A program made the translations under genes and the position numbers. A model generated the notes under the pieces. The model saw nothing but the letters and a program-made list of their open reading frames with translations. It did not search any database and was not told the origin of the DNA. From Thraustochytrium sp. TN22 (Eukaryota > Sar > Bigyra > Thraustochytrida > Thraustochytriidae), in the NCBI GenBank assembly GCA_013306675.1, contig JABLUY010000100.1, forward strand, positions 1-64,000: a DNA stretch of 64,000 nt. Reading direction: 5' to 3'. The stretch's first letter is position 1; each line of letters opens with the position of its first letter. This document shows, piece after piece, positions 17,439 through 28,700 of the stretch.

Positions 17439-18857
17439 ATGAGCAACGACTGGGCGGCGTCGCCGCGGTCGGAGCGCGATGCGCTGCAGCTCATGTCGCA
17501 GTCGCTGCACATGCAGTCGCCAGGACTGCACGTGGCGCGCCGGCTGTCGAGGTCCTTCACGGGCGAGATGCGGTCGTCGGAGGACGGCGACAGCCTGCTG
17601 GCGCCACTGTCGCCGCTCAGCCCGCTGGACGCGGGCGCCGACCCGGAAGAGGGCGAGGGCGGGCCGGCCATCAAGTCGACGCTGATGCAGGCCACCTTCA
17701 ACGGCGTCAACGTGCTGGCCGGCGTCGGCATCCTCTCGCTGCCATTCGCCTTCCGCCAGACCGGGTGGGCGGTTGGCTGCGTCTTCCTCGCATACCTGTG
17801 CGCCATGACCAACTACACCGGCAAGCTCATCGGGCGCTGCATGGGCCAGGACAAGCGCATCCGCACGTACGGCGACCTGGGCAGCGCGGCCTACGGCACG
17901 GCGGGCCGCCGCCTCATTACCATGGTATTTTGCATCGAGCTCATGGCCGCCATGTCCATGCTCGTCACGCTCATGGGCGACAACCTGGCCAAGCTGTTGG
18001 GCGGCAAGAAGGACGTGCTGTACACGGCCTGCGTGCTGGTCGTCCTGCCCACGTGCTGGACGCGCCGCCTGGACCTGCTCTCGCACCTCAGCTTCCTCGG
18101 CATCCTCAGCACGCTCATGCTACTGGTGGCCGTCATCGAGGTCGGCGCCTCGTCGCCGGCCGGCCTGCCGGACGGCGGCAGCTTCCGCGACGTGCACTGG
18201 GCCGACTTTGCCGCCAGCGGCGACCTGCGCCGCTTCCCGTACGCCATCGGCTTGCAGACGGTCGGCTTCGCGGGCCACGCCGTCTTTCCCTCGATTTACG
18301 ACTCGCTGCAGACCAAGGAGGACTTCCCGCGCGTCATTGACCAGGCCTACGCCTTCACGTCGGTGCTGTACATGGTCATGGGCGTCGTCGGCTATCTGCT
18401 CTTCACCTCGCACACTCAGGAGGAGCTCACGCTCAACCTGATCGACGTGCGCGGCGGCGACGCCGTCGTGCTGGCCACCGTGACGGCCATCATCGTCAGC
18501 CCCTTCACCAAGTTCGCGCTCACGCTGCACCCGCTCAGCGTCATCGCGCAGGAGAAGATCTTCGGCCCCAACACCACGCTGCCATACTGGAAGCACGCGC
18601 TGCTGCGCACCGTGCTGGCGCTCCTCGCGCTCCTCATCGCGATCGGCCTACCGTCCTTCGCCAGCATCTGCGCCTTCGTCGGCGCCTTTTGCTCCTTTGT
18701 CGTCTCCCTCATCTTCCCCGTGCTCTGCTACCTCAAGCTTTTCCCCACGGCCGGCCTCCACCGGGCCTGGCTCTTCTTTCTCGTCGCGGTCAACTCCGTG
18801 CTCTGTGTCGTTGGCACCGTCGCTGTCTTCTTCCCCCCGCCCCCGGACGAGCTTTGA
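17439..18857 (+). CDS. AVT1-like vacuolar amino-acid transporter (AAAP family)
   Basis: The ATG at 17439 gives 472 residues. The frame is open upstream without an ATG. A cytosolic N-terminal tail of about 80 residues, rich in Ser and acidic residues, precedes the first helix, KSTLMQATFNGVNVLAGVG. This is the conserved start of the amino acid/auxin permease fold (N-x-x-xG-x-G-I-L-S-LPFA). About eleven hydrophobic segments follow, including AVGCVFLAYLCAMTNYTGKL, VFCIELMAAMSMLVTLMG, YMVMGVVGYLLFTSHTQEEL and a C-terminal helix at FFLVAVNSVLCVVGTVAVFF. AVT1-type proteins exchange neutral amino acids with protons across the vacuole or lysosome membrane. Length and topology fit the family. Substrate and membrane cannot be deduced from sequence. 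Confidence 0.88.
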   Translation: MSNDWAASPRSERDALQLMSQSLHMQSPGLHVARRLSRSFTGEMRSSEDGDSLLAPLSPLSPLDAGADPEEGEGGPAIKSTLMQATFNGVNVLAGVGILSLPFAFRQTGWAVGCVFLAYLCAMTNYTGKLIGRCMGQDKRIRTYGDLGSAAYGTAGRRLITMVFCIELMAAMSMLVTLMGDNLAKLLGGKKDVLYTACVLVVLPTCWTRRLDLLSHLSFLGILSTLMLLVAVIEVGASSPAGLPDGGSFRDVHWADFAASGDLRRFPYAIGLQTVGFAGHAVFPSIYDSLQTKEDFPRVIDQAYAFTSVLYMVMGVVGYLLFTSHTQEELTLNLIDVRGGDAVVLATVTAIIVSPFTKFALTLHPLSVIAQEKIFGPNTTLPYWKHALLRTVLALLALLIAIGLPSFASICAFVGAFCSFVVSLIFPVLCYLKLFPTAGLHRAWLFFLVAVNSVLCVVGTVAVFFPPPPDEL

Positions 18858-19307
18858 TACACTCTGCGAAGCGCACCAAGAAGATGTCACAACTTGAACT
18901 TGTCAGGAGAATGGAAATGTAGTAGAAAATGGCCGGGCTCCGGGCTAGCTTGAGACCACCCTGGGGCTGCGCTCGACGGCCTGGCTTGCTTCGGGGCTGT
19001 GCACGCCTTTCTTTCAACTAAAGATTGCTCTCGTCCTCTCCGCTACTTACTGCTGGACGTCGCTGCTCGCCGCCGTCCGCCTTGTTGCTTTGCTCTCTCA
19101 GGCTGTCTGTGCTCAAGTCGGGCTGCACGACGCTGCCCTGAGCGTCCAGACCGCCAACAACTCCACGTCCGACGAGCCGAGCGCGCACGAGCAGGCAGGC
19201 GGAGCGGGCAGCGCGGCCCGGCCGGGCAGGCAGCGGGCGGTCCGGTCCGGTGCGCGAGCAGGCCCCGGCCCCGGCCGAGGGCTTCGGGAGCGAGGCGGAC
19301 GCCCACC
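18858..19307. other. Intergenic region upstream of SDHAF3
   Basis: No gene is supported. The first part is less GC-rich and holds the transporter's 3' end. The last 150 bases are GC-rich and contain GGCAGGCGG words before the SDHAF3 start. Confidence 0.4.
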
Positions 19308-19813
19308 ATGGCGCCGCCGCCGGCCAACCCCGCGGCGCTGCAGCTGTACAGGACCATCCTGCGGCTCCACAGGCAGAAGCTTCCGCACAACATGCGCCAG
19401 TTGGGCGACTCCTACGTCAAGTAAGTCGGACGGAGCCAGACCGAGGCAAGTCGCAGCACGAGGCTAAACAACCGGGGTGTCGAGCGCGACAGGAAGGAGT
19501 TCAAGGACCACAAGAACGCAAAGCCGGACTTTGTCATGGCCTTTATGTCGGAGTGGCAAAAGTACGCCGAGATGCTCGCCATGCAGCGCAGCGACGGCGA
19601 CACCCGCGTAAGTCCCTGATGTGCAGTTCCATAGCTGCTGCTCCTGCTGCTGCTACAGAGACGACTGACAGGAGGGGCTGGCCTTGGGGCGTACAACGCA
19701 CGCACGCACAGTTCGGCTTCGACCTGGATGAGGAGACCATCGCAAACATGAACGAGGATCAACGTGCCAGCCTCGAACGTCTGCGCCAGGAGGCCACCAA
19801 CTTCAAGCGCTGA
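19308..19813 (+). CDS. SDHAF3: Succinate dehydrogenase assembly factor 3 (SDHAF3/ACN9), three exons
   Basis: The exons are 19308-19420, 19493-19607 and 19712-19813, giving 109 residues. The donors are GTAAGTCGG and GTAAGTCCC, the acceptors end GCGCGACAG and GCACGCACAG, and the introns are 72 and 104 bases. The protein has the LYR motif (LQLYRTILRLHRQKLP) at residues 11-26, then LGDSYVKKEFKDHKNAKPDF and a C-terminal FGFDLDEETI and EDQRASLERLRQEA. This is the full ACN9 pattern at the usual length. SDHAF3 is a small mitochondrial matrix protein that helps mature the iron-sulfur subunit of succinate dehydrogenase. Both introns are confirmed by exact continuity of the family pattern. It is one of the few clearly spliced genes here. 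Confidence 0.92.
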
Positions 19814-20636
19814 GTATGCTGGTGCAAGCAAGCAAGTTAGACAGAACGAGGCGCATGGGCAGAGGAGGAAAAAAAGTGGCGCGAGTCCTTTTACGCGCGC
19901 ATGCAACAAGCACGGCAAGCCCAAGGCCCGTGACGTCTTCTTCTGGCACCCTCAAGTCCCCTCGTAGTAGAACCCTGCACCGCAAGTCCCGCTCCACTTC
20001 ACGCTTTCCGCTCGCCTCAATGCGCTGCCTCTTGTTCTCCCCGCATTCGCTCTCCACGCTCTTGTCGCGTACGATCCTCTGCCCGTGCAGCGCCTGTAAC
20101 TATCTCCGGCACGCCGTGCAGCTCGCTCGCCAGCCAGCTAGCTAGCTAGCTAGCTAGCTAGCTCCCTTGATCGCGCCCTGGAGCTCCGAGCGAGCGCTCG
20201 CGGCGGCGAATCCGGGGAGACGTTGATAGCGCAGTGGCGCGGCGCGGCGCAAGTGGAGGCGCGCACTTGCGCGGCGGCAGCGGCACTTGGCGGGTGACCG
20301 TTTCCCAGTGTGGCGCGGCACTGCGCGGCTTCCCCCTCGCGCCCGGCGGCGGCGGCGGCGGCGCGGCAGATCGCAGCGCGGCGGGCCAGCGGCGGCGGCG
20401 GCGGCGGGCGGCGCGGCGCGGCGCGGCGCGGCGCGACGCGACGCGACGCGGCGGCGTGGGTCGCTCGGCGGCGGCTGCGGCCCGCTGCGGCCCGGGGCGG
20501 CCGGGCTGGGGATCGATCCGGGCGCCTCCATCCATCGCGCGCTCGAGGCCGCCTCCGCACGGCGTCCGCCTAGGTCGCGCTCGGGCGACGGCGCGCGGCG
20601 GCGGGCGCGGCGGCGGGCGCTGGAGCGAGCGGCACG
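19814..20636. other. Intergenic region with GCTA repeat and very GC-rich core
   Basis: A (GCTA)n run lies at 20137-20163. From 20330 to 20630 the sequence is almost pure G/C with GGCGGC and GCGGC runs, and open frames occur in all directions merely because stops are rare. It probably includes the promoter and 5' UTR of the PP2A gene. Confidence 0.5.
20137..20163. repeat. (GCTA)n microsatellite
   Basis: Nearly seven GCTA units between SDHAF3 and the PP2A scaffold gene. Confidence 0.85.
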
Positions 20637-22484
20637 ATGAGCGTGTCCGCGCTCTCGCTGCTGCGCGAGGAGTTTGAGGACGAGGAGGTGGCCGCCAAGA
20701 GGAGGGCCGCGGAGAAGCTGGACGTGGTGGCGCGCGCGCTCGGGCCGGAGCGCACGCGCGCGGAGCTGGTGCCGTGGCTGCTGGACAACCTGCAGCAAGA
20801 GGACGAGATTCTGTATATTTTCGCGCGCAAGTGCGCGGAGCTGCACGCCCTGGTGGGCGAGGCGGACCAGGCGGAGTGCCTGGTGCCGCTGCTGGAGGCG
20901 TTGCTGGGCGTGGAGGAGACCTTCGTGCGCGAGGCGGCGACGGAATGCGGGCGCAAGCTGGTGGCGGACCTCAAGGGCGCGGGGCCCAAGGGCAAGGTCC
21001 TGGAGGCGATGCTGCGCTTGGGCAAGGGCGAGTGGTTCACGGCGCGCATGTCGGCCTGCTCGCTCTGCGGCGTCATGATGCAGGCCGGCCTGGGCGCCGA
21101 GGACAAGGCCCAGCTGAGCGAGCTCTACTTCTCGCTCTGCAAGGACGAGACGCCCATGGTCCGCCGCGCCGCGGCGCGCGAGCTGCCCAGCGTGCTCGAG
21201 GCGCTCGAGCCGGACGCCGTGGTGGCCGAGGTCATGCCAGTCTTCGCCAAGCTCGTGGCCGACCCGCAGGAATCCGTGTCCATGAACTGGATCGCAAACA
21301 TTGGGGTGCTCTCGGCGCGCCTGGGCCCCGAGCTGAGCGAGGGGCATTGCCTGCCCCTCATCAAGCAGTACTGCACCGACAGGTCATGGCGGGTGCGCTA
21401 CACCATCGCGCAGTGCTTCGACAAGCTCTGCACCAGCTTGGCGCCGCCCGTCGTCGCCGAGGTCCTCCTCCCGCTCTTTTGTGAGCTGCTCCGCGACCCC
21501 GAGGGCGAGGTGCGCGGCGCCGCCTCGGAGCACCTCGTCGCCGTCGCCTGCGCAGTCCCGCCCGACGCCTTTTGCGCCGAAGTCGTCCCGGTCATGAGCG
21601 GCCTCGTCGAGATGGACGTGCAGCGCTCCGTGCGCCTCAACATCAGCAAGGCCTCGGTCGACCGCGCGCTCCTCAAGGCCCTCGGCCGCGACCGCGTCGC
21701 ACAGAACCTGCAGCCCATGTGGGAGACCTTCCTCAAGGACGCCGCCAGCGTCTGTGCGCCCGAGATGCGCCTCGTCGTCCTCGACAACCTCGACGCCATC
21801 ATTGACATCCTCGGCGCCGACGTTGTCGCCAAGGACTGGGGCGCCTTGCTCTCCTCCCTTTTCGAGTCCTCCAAGCTCCACAACAGCGGCGACGGCTCTG
21901 GCGGCGGTTCCAGCTCCATGCTCAACCAAAGCATGGGCGGCGCCGGCGGCCCTTCCGGCGAGGAGATCGAGTACCCGCACTGGCGCATGCGCAAGGCCAT
22001 CCTCAACGTCATCGGCAACCTCGCCGGCCACGGCACCGGCGACGCGGCTGTCCAGACCTTTGTCGTCAACATTTGGTCCGCCAGCCTCGCCGACGAGGTC
22101 TACGAGGTGCGTGCCACGGCTGCTGCCCTCCTCGGCGACTTTTGCCAGCCTGGCTCCGCCGTCGGCGCCAACACCGTCACCACCCTTTTCGTCCCGCGTC
22201 TCAACGACTTCTTCAAGCAGGCCAAGTCCCGCTACGCGCATCGTATCATCTTCGCCGCCGCCGCTGCGCAGCTCGCCCGCTTCCCTGGCCTCGCTGAGCC
22301 CTGCATCGCCAACCTCGAGAAGTGCCTCGACGACAAGGTCCCCAATGTCCGCCTCGCCACCCTCGAGGCCCTCGCCAACGTTGCGGACCCCGCCGTCAAG
22401 GACCGCCTCGCCAAGAAGATTGCTTCTCTCACCTCCGACCCGGATTCCGACGTTGCCTTTGCGGCTCGCGCCCTGCCCAGCTAG
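20637..22484 (+). CDS. Protein phosphatase 2A scaffold subunit A (HEAT-repeat, PR65)
   Basis: The ATG at 20637 gives 615 residues, close to the usual 590 or so. The whole protein is built of about fifteen HEAT repeats of roughly 39 residues. Clear examples are TRAELVPWLLDNLQQEDEIL, DEVYEVRATAAALLGDFCQP and KVPNVRLATLEALANVADP. The early EEVAAKRRAAEKLDVVARAL and the central CTDRSWRVRYTIAQCFDKL are characteristic of the PP2A A subunit. It is the rigid scaffold that holds the catalytic C subunit and a regulatory B subunit, acting in the cytosol and nucleus. One Gly/Ser/Met-rich loop (SGDGSGGGSSSMLNQSMGGA) near residue 420-440 is an insertion compared with animal and plant forms. There are no introns. 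Confidence 0.95.
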   Translation: MSVSALSLLREEFEDEEVAAKRRAAEKLDVVARALGPERTRAELVPWLLDNLQQEDEILYIFARKCAELHALVGEADQAECLVPLLEALLGVEETFVREAATECGRKLVADLKGAGPKGKVLEAMLRLGKGEWFTARMSACSLCGVMMQAGLGAEDKAQLSELYFSLCKDETPMVRRAAARELPSVLEALEPDAVVAEVMPVFAKLVADPQESVSMNWIANIGVLSARLGPELSEGHCLPLIKQYCTDRSWRVRYTIAQCFDKLCTSLAPPVVAEVLLPLFCELLRDPEGEVRGAASEHLVAVACAVPPDAFCAEVVPVMSGLVEMDVQRSVRLNISKASVDRALLKALGRDRVAQNLQPMWETFLKDAASVCAPEMRLVVLDNLDAIIDILGADVVAKDWGALLSSLFESSKLHNSGDGSGGGSSSMLNQSMGGAGGPSGEEIEYPHWRMRKAILNVIGNLAGHGTGDAAVQTFVVNIWSASLADEVYEVRATAAALLGDFCQPGSAVGANTVTTLFVPRLNDFFKQAKSRYAHRIIFAAAAAQLARFPGLAEPCIANLEKCLDDKVPNVRLATLEALANVADPAVKDRLAKKIASLTSDPDSDVAFAARALPS

Positions 22485-23053
22485 TATAGCTCCAGCGTAG
22501 TCAATGATAAAAACCTGTGAGAGACACCGCCTTGTGACCAAGTACAAGCTGTCCTCAGAACATGCGACAGTGAGTCGCGTATGGGACTGCCAGTGAAGTC
22601 GAGCGCCGCATGGAACACACAAGACGGCGGCCACGGACGTGTCAAACAGAAGAGGATACCAGGATTTGAAAACAGAAGTTGGAAACGCCCCCCTCCTGCC
22701 ATCGGAAGATGAAGGAGCACTGCCAGACAACTTTGAAAAGGAATCAATGAGATCAATGCCCACCTCCTGCCATCGGAACAAAAAGGAGACGACAGCAACG
22801 AAAAAAAAGCAAGGCTGTGTCCATCCCGCAAAATCTTCATGAAGTCGACGTCATGAAGCAGCGACGCTTCTTCGGGGCGCTTGCGGACTTGATGCGTCAA
22901 GGGAAGAGCTAGGTATCTCTCACAGCCTTTCCTTTGCGCCTTGTTCAAAGCTCGGTGAGTCACGCTGGCGGCTGAGGCGGCGAGCAGCCAGAGGCGAGCA
23001 GCAAGTCGTGGCACCACGCGCCGCCTGGGCCAAGAGTGGCGGCGCAGCTGTTC
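22485..23053. other. Intergenic region, lower GC
   Basis: It is noticeably more A/T-rich than its neighbours. The words CTCCTGCCATCGGAA and AAGGAG recur at about 22694 and 22767. No coding signal is convincing. Confidence 0.4.
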
Positions 23054-23692
23054 ATGGGAAGCGCTCTTCAAGCTCTAGCTAGTCTCAAGAAGACAATGAG
23101 AGACAGTCGCGGAGAACCGCAAAAGAAGCAGAATCAAATCGGGGGAAACGATGTGAAAATGTTGTGGAGTTGTTTTGCTTGCATCGAAGCAAACGATTAC
23201 CAAAGAACAAAGTTTGGGACCGGAAGTGTCGTGTCCGAAACGGAACTGTTGCACGAGTTATCGCTGCTGGAGTTGCTGGCGGGAGCAGAGCTATTCGCCG
23301 ACGCCTGCGACAGAACAGTACAGCGTGGAACGAACTCTGAAAATGAAGTACCGCCGCTTGAGGTGGAGCTGGCCCTGGAGAAGCGGCGGCTCCGACCGGA
23401 GGCCAAGCTCTCGGACCGCAGCGAGCGGATGCGGCGCCATCGCAGGCCAGCGGGAGCGGAAGCCTCGCTGCTGGCGCTGCTGGCGCTGCTGAAAGAGCTA
23501 GAGCCGCTGTCCCTGCGGCAGCCCTCATCGCTGTTGTTCGCGCTGCCAGAGTCACTGAAGGACGTGCTTCCGTTGGATGCCGTGCTCTCAGAGCCGCCCG
23601 AGCCGCGCAAGCTGCGCAAAAGCCTGACTCCGAGGCGGTTCGGCGCCATCGCCTTTTGCACGATCGATCACGCTCGCCGCCTTGTTAGCTAA
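23054..23692 (+). CDS. Doubtful hypothetical frame
   Basis: An ATG-started frame of 212 residues. From about residue 75 onward the codons are G/C-ending and the composition is Leu/Glu/Arg-rich (ASLLALLALLKELEPLSLRQ, LLFALPESLKDVLPLDAVL), which looks helical. The first 60 residues look non-coding. The opposite strand has an overlapping Ser-rich frame (23197-23649). No family is recognised and the frame could be chance or one exon of a larger gene. Confidence 0.25.
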   Translation: MGSALQALASLKKTMRDSRGEPQKKQNQIGGNDVKMLWSCFACIEANDYQRTKFGTGSVVSETELLHELSLLELLAGAELFADACDRTVQRGTNSENEVPPLEVELALEKRRLRPEAKLSDRSERMRRHRRPAGAEASLLALLALLKELEPLSLRQPSSLLFALPESLKDVLPLDAVLSEPPEPRKLRKSLTPRRFGAIAFCTIDHARRLVS

Positions 23693-25756
23693 GCGTATCC
23701 TCTGCAGCAGAAGTCGTATCCAGGACTTGGGGAATTGCCGGCGCCCGCACCGTGGCGCTCATACTACGTGGCACGTGCAACTGCGCCCCAGCGGCAGGAC
23801 CAAAGGTCGTTGCAGGTCAGGGCGTGCGCCTACTTTGCCTGCGTCTGCGCGAGTCTGCGGCCTGCTTCAACTTCTGGAGCGCTTTCAAGTTCACGGAGTG
23901 GCCATCTCGCGCGGACATGGATGTGTGCTTTCGTGTTCCTGCGCGGACTGTCGTGAGAGTTGGCAGTGATCAAGCCATCAGCACAGCGCTCGCGGCTCGC
24001 CACTCGGCCTGTGCCTGCGCCGCAGGGCCAGGACGAAAGGCAAATAACTAGTTAGCGCCGCGGCCGGCGCTGAGCGCAAGTCAAACAAGAGAAGTTTCTG
24101 AGTTAATAATCTCAAGCTGCTTGCTGCCCAATCTGCTTCTTGCTCGGAGGCCAGGCTAGCCGTAGCCTTGACGAGCTGTCATAATAGCACAAGTCGACGT
24201 GCGAGAATGAGCGAGACTGACGAAGCTCCCGAAGCTCAGAGAGACCGACCTTGCCTCTTCGCCCGACAATGCCAGCGACGTCGGGCTCGCGCCAACTCGC
24301 AGAGCGCGCGCACTGCGCAGGGCCAAAGACCGTGCTCCGCTCCCGTACGCCACGCAACGCCCACGCCTGGCTGCCCTGCACATTACTGCAGCTGAGTCCA
24401 GCGGCAGCCATCCCGTCTGAACGCTCTGGGCCTCGCCGTCGCTCTGCCCGCACCAGTGGCAGGAAGTCGCCTCCCTTCCGGATCGTCGTCGGCGATTGCT
24501 CGGGCGCGACGCCGAGGCCGGCATCAGTCCGCACGCCGGGGTCGAGCTCGAGCCCTCGCGTCCGAGCCTCCGTCTTCGCGCCTAGCCTCGCGCTCTTGAG
24601 TGCTCAGGCTCGAGCTCTCAGCTCGCGTCGACCACGACTGCCTCGTCGGTCGATGCCATGCCGTGCAGTGCTCCTCCTCCGAGTCCTCTGGCACGCCCAG
24701 GTGCTCCTCCGCCTCGTGGTGGACCGCGCAGTGGTCCTCCCCCTCGGGCCTTGTCGGCGGCTTTGCGGCACGGGCCGGCCCCGCGATCCTGCGGCCCGCC
24801 GCGCCAAGTCGCGCGCGCAGCCTCCGGCATGGCGCCGAGCGGCGCTGCGCTGCGCTGCGCAGCCGGGCAGCGCTTGGAGTTTGATGAACGACGACATGAT
24901 GATGGTCTCGATTTGGTTTGCACGAAATTTGAATTTGAAAACCAACGCGAGCTTCAAGGTTGCCAAGGCGCAGTCCCGCCAAATGCCGCCCAGCCGCGCG
25001 GAATTGTGCCGCGCGCGGCCAGCGGCGAGCGGCGGCATCCGCCCGCGCGCGGCCGGCCGCCGCCCGCGCGGCGCGGCCCGGCGGCGGCCGGCTGGCTGGA
25101 GGATGGATGGAGCGCGGGATGCGCGGGCTGGATGGAGTCGAGATGGAGGCGCGGAGCCCAGGCGCGGCCGGCCAGAACCGTATCAGGCAGGCACTGGCGG
25201 GCACTGCGCGGGCGGCGAGCGGCGGCGGAGCGGCGGGCGGCGGCAGCGGCAGCCACAGCGGCGCGCGCGCGCGCTTCCAGGTGAGCCGCCGGTGCAAGGG
25301 CCGACGCAGGCGGGAGGGATCTCGGCCTCGCGACCTGCGCGACCTGCGAGCTGGCCTGCGAGGCGCTGCGAGGCGCAGCGGGCAAGTCGGCGCGGCGCGG
25401 CGCGTGCGCGAGGCGAACGGGCAGCCACTGGCAGGACAGGCACGCGGGTGAAGTGCAGACCAGACCAGACCAGACCAGACGCGGGCCGTCCCAAATCGTG
25501 AACCGGCGACGTCGAAGCGTCGACGTGTTGAAGAGAGGACATCATCGCTAGGCCTTGAGGCAGGGCAGCCGCAGCCGCAGCCACGGCCACAGCAGAAGCG
25601 TGGCGCGCGCCACCTGGCCTCACTTTGCCAGTCATATTGACAGTCAGACCCGGAGTGAGCCGCGCCCGTAGGCAAAAAGTCGGCGGATTGATCCAAGGAG
25701 CGACCGGACCAAGCGAGCGCGAAAGCGAGCAAGGCGAAGCTAGCAAGTAAGCTAGA
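23693..25756. other. Long region without a supported gene, upstream of the fusion gene
   Basis: About 2 kb. The first third is of moderate GC content with no coding periodicity that I can see. From 24540 to 25300 it is extremely GC-rich, and open frames occur by chance. A short tandem (CAGAC)5 lies at 25456-25480. The last 250 bases, with AAAAGTCGGCGGATTGATCC, are the likely promoter and 5' UTR of the G6PDH-hexokinase gene. Confidence 0.45.
25456..25480. repeat. (CAGAC)5 microsatellite
   Basis: Five perfect 5-base units. Confidence 0.85.
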
Positions 25757-28700
25757 ATGCAGAACCCAAACGCCGAGCCCGAGACGGCGGCGCCGCCTCA
25801 GCACACGGGTGAGACGGGCGAGGAGGAGGACCTTTTCGAGGACGAAATGGCCGTCGGCATCGTGGTGGTGGGCGCCACGGGCCCCACGGCGATCAAGCGC
25901 ACGCTGCCAGCGCTCTTCCGACTGTACTGCACCGATACGCTGCCGGACGTGCGTGTGGTGTGCGCCGACGAGACGGAGCAATCCACCGAAAGCTTTCGCA
26001 AGCACCTGCGGCCCCTGCTGGGCGCCGGCGATCTGGACGGCTTTCTGGACAAGTGCGTCTACGTGTGCGGCAACGCGCTGCAGGACGATGTGGCCGAGAG
26101 GGTGGCACAGGAGCTGGAGGGCTTCGCCAACATCATGGTATACCTGAACGCGCTGCAGCTCGATGAAAGCTTCGACCCCAAGCCGCTGGCTAGCCGCCTG
26201 CGCGCCATCAACCAGAAGCGCGCCGGCAGTTGGGTGCAGCGCCAGGCCAACAAGCTGCGCCTGCACCGCAAGAAGTCCGCCGGCTGGCTGCGCTGCGTCG
26301 TGGAGAAGCCGCGGCACTTTGACCTGCGCTCCGCCGAGCACCTCACGCGCAAGCTCAAGGAGGCCTTCGAGGGCGAGGAGAACATCTTCCGCCTCGACCA
26401 CTTCGTCGGCAAGGAGATGGTGCAGAACATTGTCGCCGTGCGTTTCGCGAACCGCTTCCTCGAGCCCGCCTGGAACCGCGAGAACATCAACGCCGTCGTC
26501 ATCAGCTGCCGCGAGACGCAACTGGTTGACAACGCCGCGATCTTCGACCGCTTCGGCATCATCCGCGACATGCTCGTGGACCACCTGACGCACATGATGG
26601 CGCTCATCGCCATGGAGGCGCCCGCAAACCTGACCGACGGCCAGAGCGTGCATGACGAGGTCGTCAAGGTGTTGCGCTGCGTCGAGCCGGCCAAGCTCGA
26701 GGATACCGTCCTCGGCCAGTACAAGGGCTACATGGACCAGGAGGGCGCCGACCCGGACTCCAAGACGCCGACCTTTGCGCTCTGCGTCATGTACATTGAC
26801 AACGACCGCTGGCGCGGCGTGCCCTTCATCCTCAAGGCCGGCAAGGGCATGTACGAGCGCCGCACCGACGTGCGCGTCCAGTTCAAGGCGCCCGAGTACG
26901 AGCTCTTCCCGCCCAGCCGCGGCGGCGGCCCGCTCAACGAGCTCGTCATCCGCGTGCAGCCCAACTCCGACATTTACATGAAGATGATGCGTAAGGCGCC
27001 CGGTCTCAAGCTCAGTGTGGCCGCCACCAAGCTCAGCCTCATCGGCGGCGAGCCCTCGCGCAATTTCGACATCGTCGACCGCCCGGCCGCGGGCATGCGC
27101 CACGCCAACTCGCAGACCAACCTCGCCAGCGTCGCCTCGCGCCCGATCGAGCAAAGCCTGCGCAGTTTCACCGGCTCCGGCGACGACAACGACGCTGGCG
27201 CCGGCGCCGGCGCCGGCGGCCGCTTCACCGGCGCGCGCAGCGCCTCGGTCACCGAGTTCCCCGTCTTCAACGCCTACACGCCCGACGCCTATGAGCGCCT
27301 CATCTACGACGTCTTCGCGGGCGACAAGTCCTCCTTCACGCGCGGCGATGAGGTCGAGGCCATCTGGGCCGCCTTCGACCAGCTCCTCCACGACATCGAC
27401 TCTGGCGACTCCTTCGACGGCGTCGACATCCACCAGTACGTGGTCGGCAGCCGCGGCCCCTCGGCCGCCTACGCGCTCATGTCGCACGCCGGCTTCCAGG
27501 GCTACAAGCTCGAGTCCGAGCTCCTCGGCTTCAAGCCGCGCACCGTCTTCCAGGACTTCACCGAGAAGTTCTCCATCACCGGCTCCCAGATGGAGACCAT
27601 CGCCGGCGACTTTCTCCGCGAGATGCGCAAGGGCCTGCGCGGCGAGGAGTCCTCCTGCCGCATGCTCCCCAGCTTCGTCACCGAGATGCCCTCCAGCCGC
27701 GAGAAGGGCGTCTTCTATGCGCTCGACCTCGGCGGCACCAACTTCCGCGTCTCTCGCTTCAGCTTCGATGGCCTCGGCAACGCCAGCAACACCGACGAGC
27801 GCAAGTACACCGTGCCGGACTCCAAGATGACCGGCACCGCCGAGGACCTCTTCGACTTCCTTGCCGAGTGCGTCGCCTCGCTCGACACCGAGGTCGGCGA
27901 CGGCGGCGCCCGCAACAACTACTACGGCTTCACCTTCTCCTTTCCCACGCTCCAGACCGCCATTGACCGCGGGACCCTCATCAGCTGGACCAAGGGCTTC
28001 TCCACCGAGGGCGTCGTCGACCACGACGTCGTCGAGCTCCTGCGCGACGCCTTCCAGCGCCGCGGCTTTGACGGCGAGATTACCGCCCTTGTCAACGACA
28101 CCGTCGGCACCCTCGTCTCCGCCGCTTACGTCGACCCGACCACCAAGATCGGTGTCATCCTCGGCACCGGTACCAACGCCGCCTACGTAGAGCGTGTCGA
28201 CAACATCACCAAGCTCGACGAGGATCACCGCATGCGCGGCGGCGACATGGTCATCAACATCGAGTGGGGCAACTTCTCCGCCGGTTCCAACATGCTCCCG
28301 CTCTCCGAGGTGGACATTGAGATCGACGAGCACTCACGCAACAAGGGCCAGCAGCCCTTCGAGAAGATGATCTCCGGCATGTACCTGGGAGAGCTCGCTC
28401 GCCTCATCCTCAAGCGCATGTTCGACGCCGGCGAGATCTGGGCCTCTGCAAGCGTCCCGAGCCTCATCCACCAGCGCGACTCCTTCCCTACGCGCTACCT
28501 CTCCGACATCGAGTACGACCTTTCGGACGACCTCGCCGTCGTCCGCCACGTCGAGGAGACCTACGGTATCAAGGGCTCCTCGCTCGAGGACCGCATCAAG
28601 CTCAAGGAGGTCTCCGGCATGGTCATCCAGCGCGCCGCCCGCCTCACCGCCGCCGCCATCGCGGCGGTCGCTCGCCAGATGGGTTCCAACGTCGTCACCG

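Noticed and set aside
23197-23649. Minus-strand Ser-rich frame (SSSFSSASSASSEAS)
   Set aside because: It overlaps an equally weak plus-strand frame. The Ser run is the reverse of a Leu/Ala/Glu codon pattern, so it is probably a mirror artefact.
24524-28333. A very long minus-strand open frame opposite the G6PDH-hexokinase gene
   Set aside because: It is the antisense shadow of the fusion gene. High GC makes stop codons rare, and the translation has no recognisable domains.
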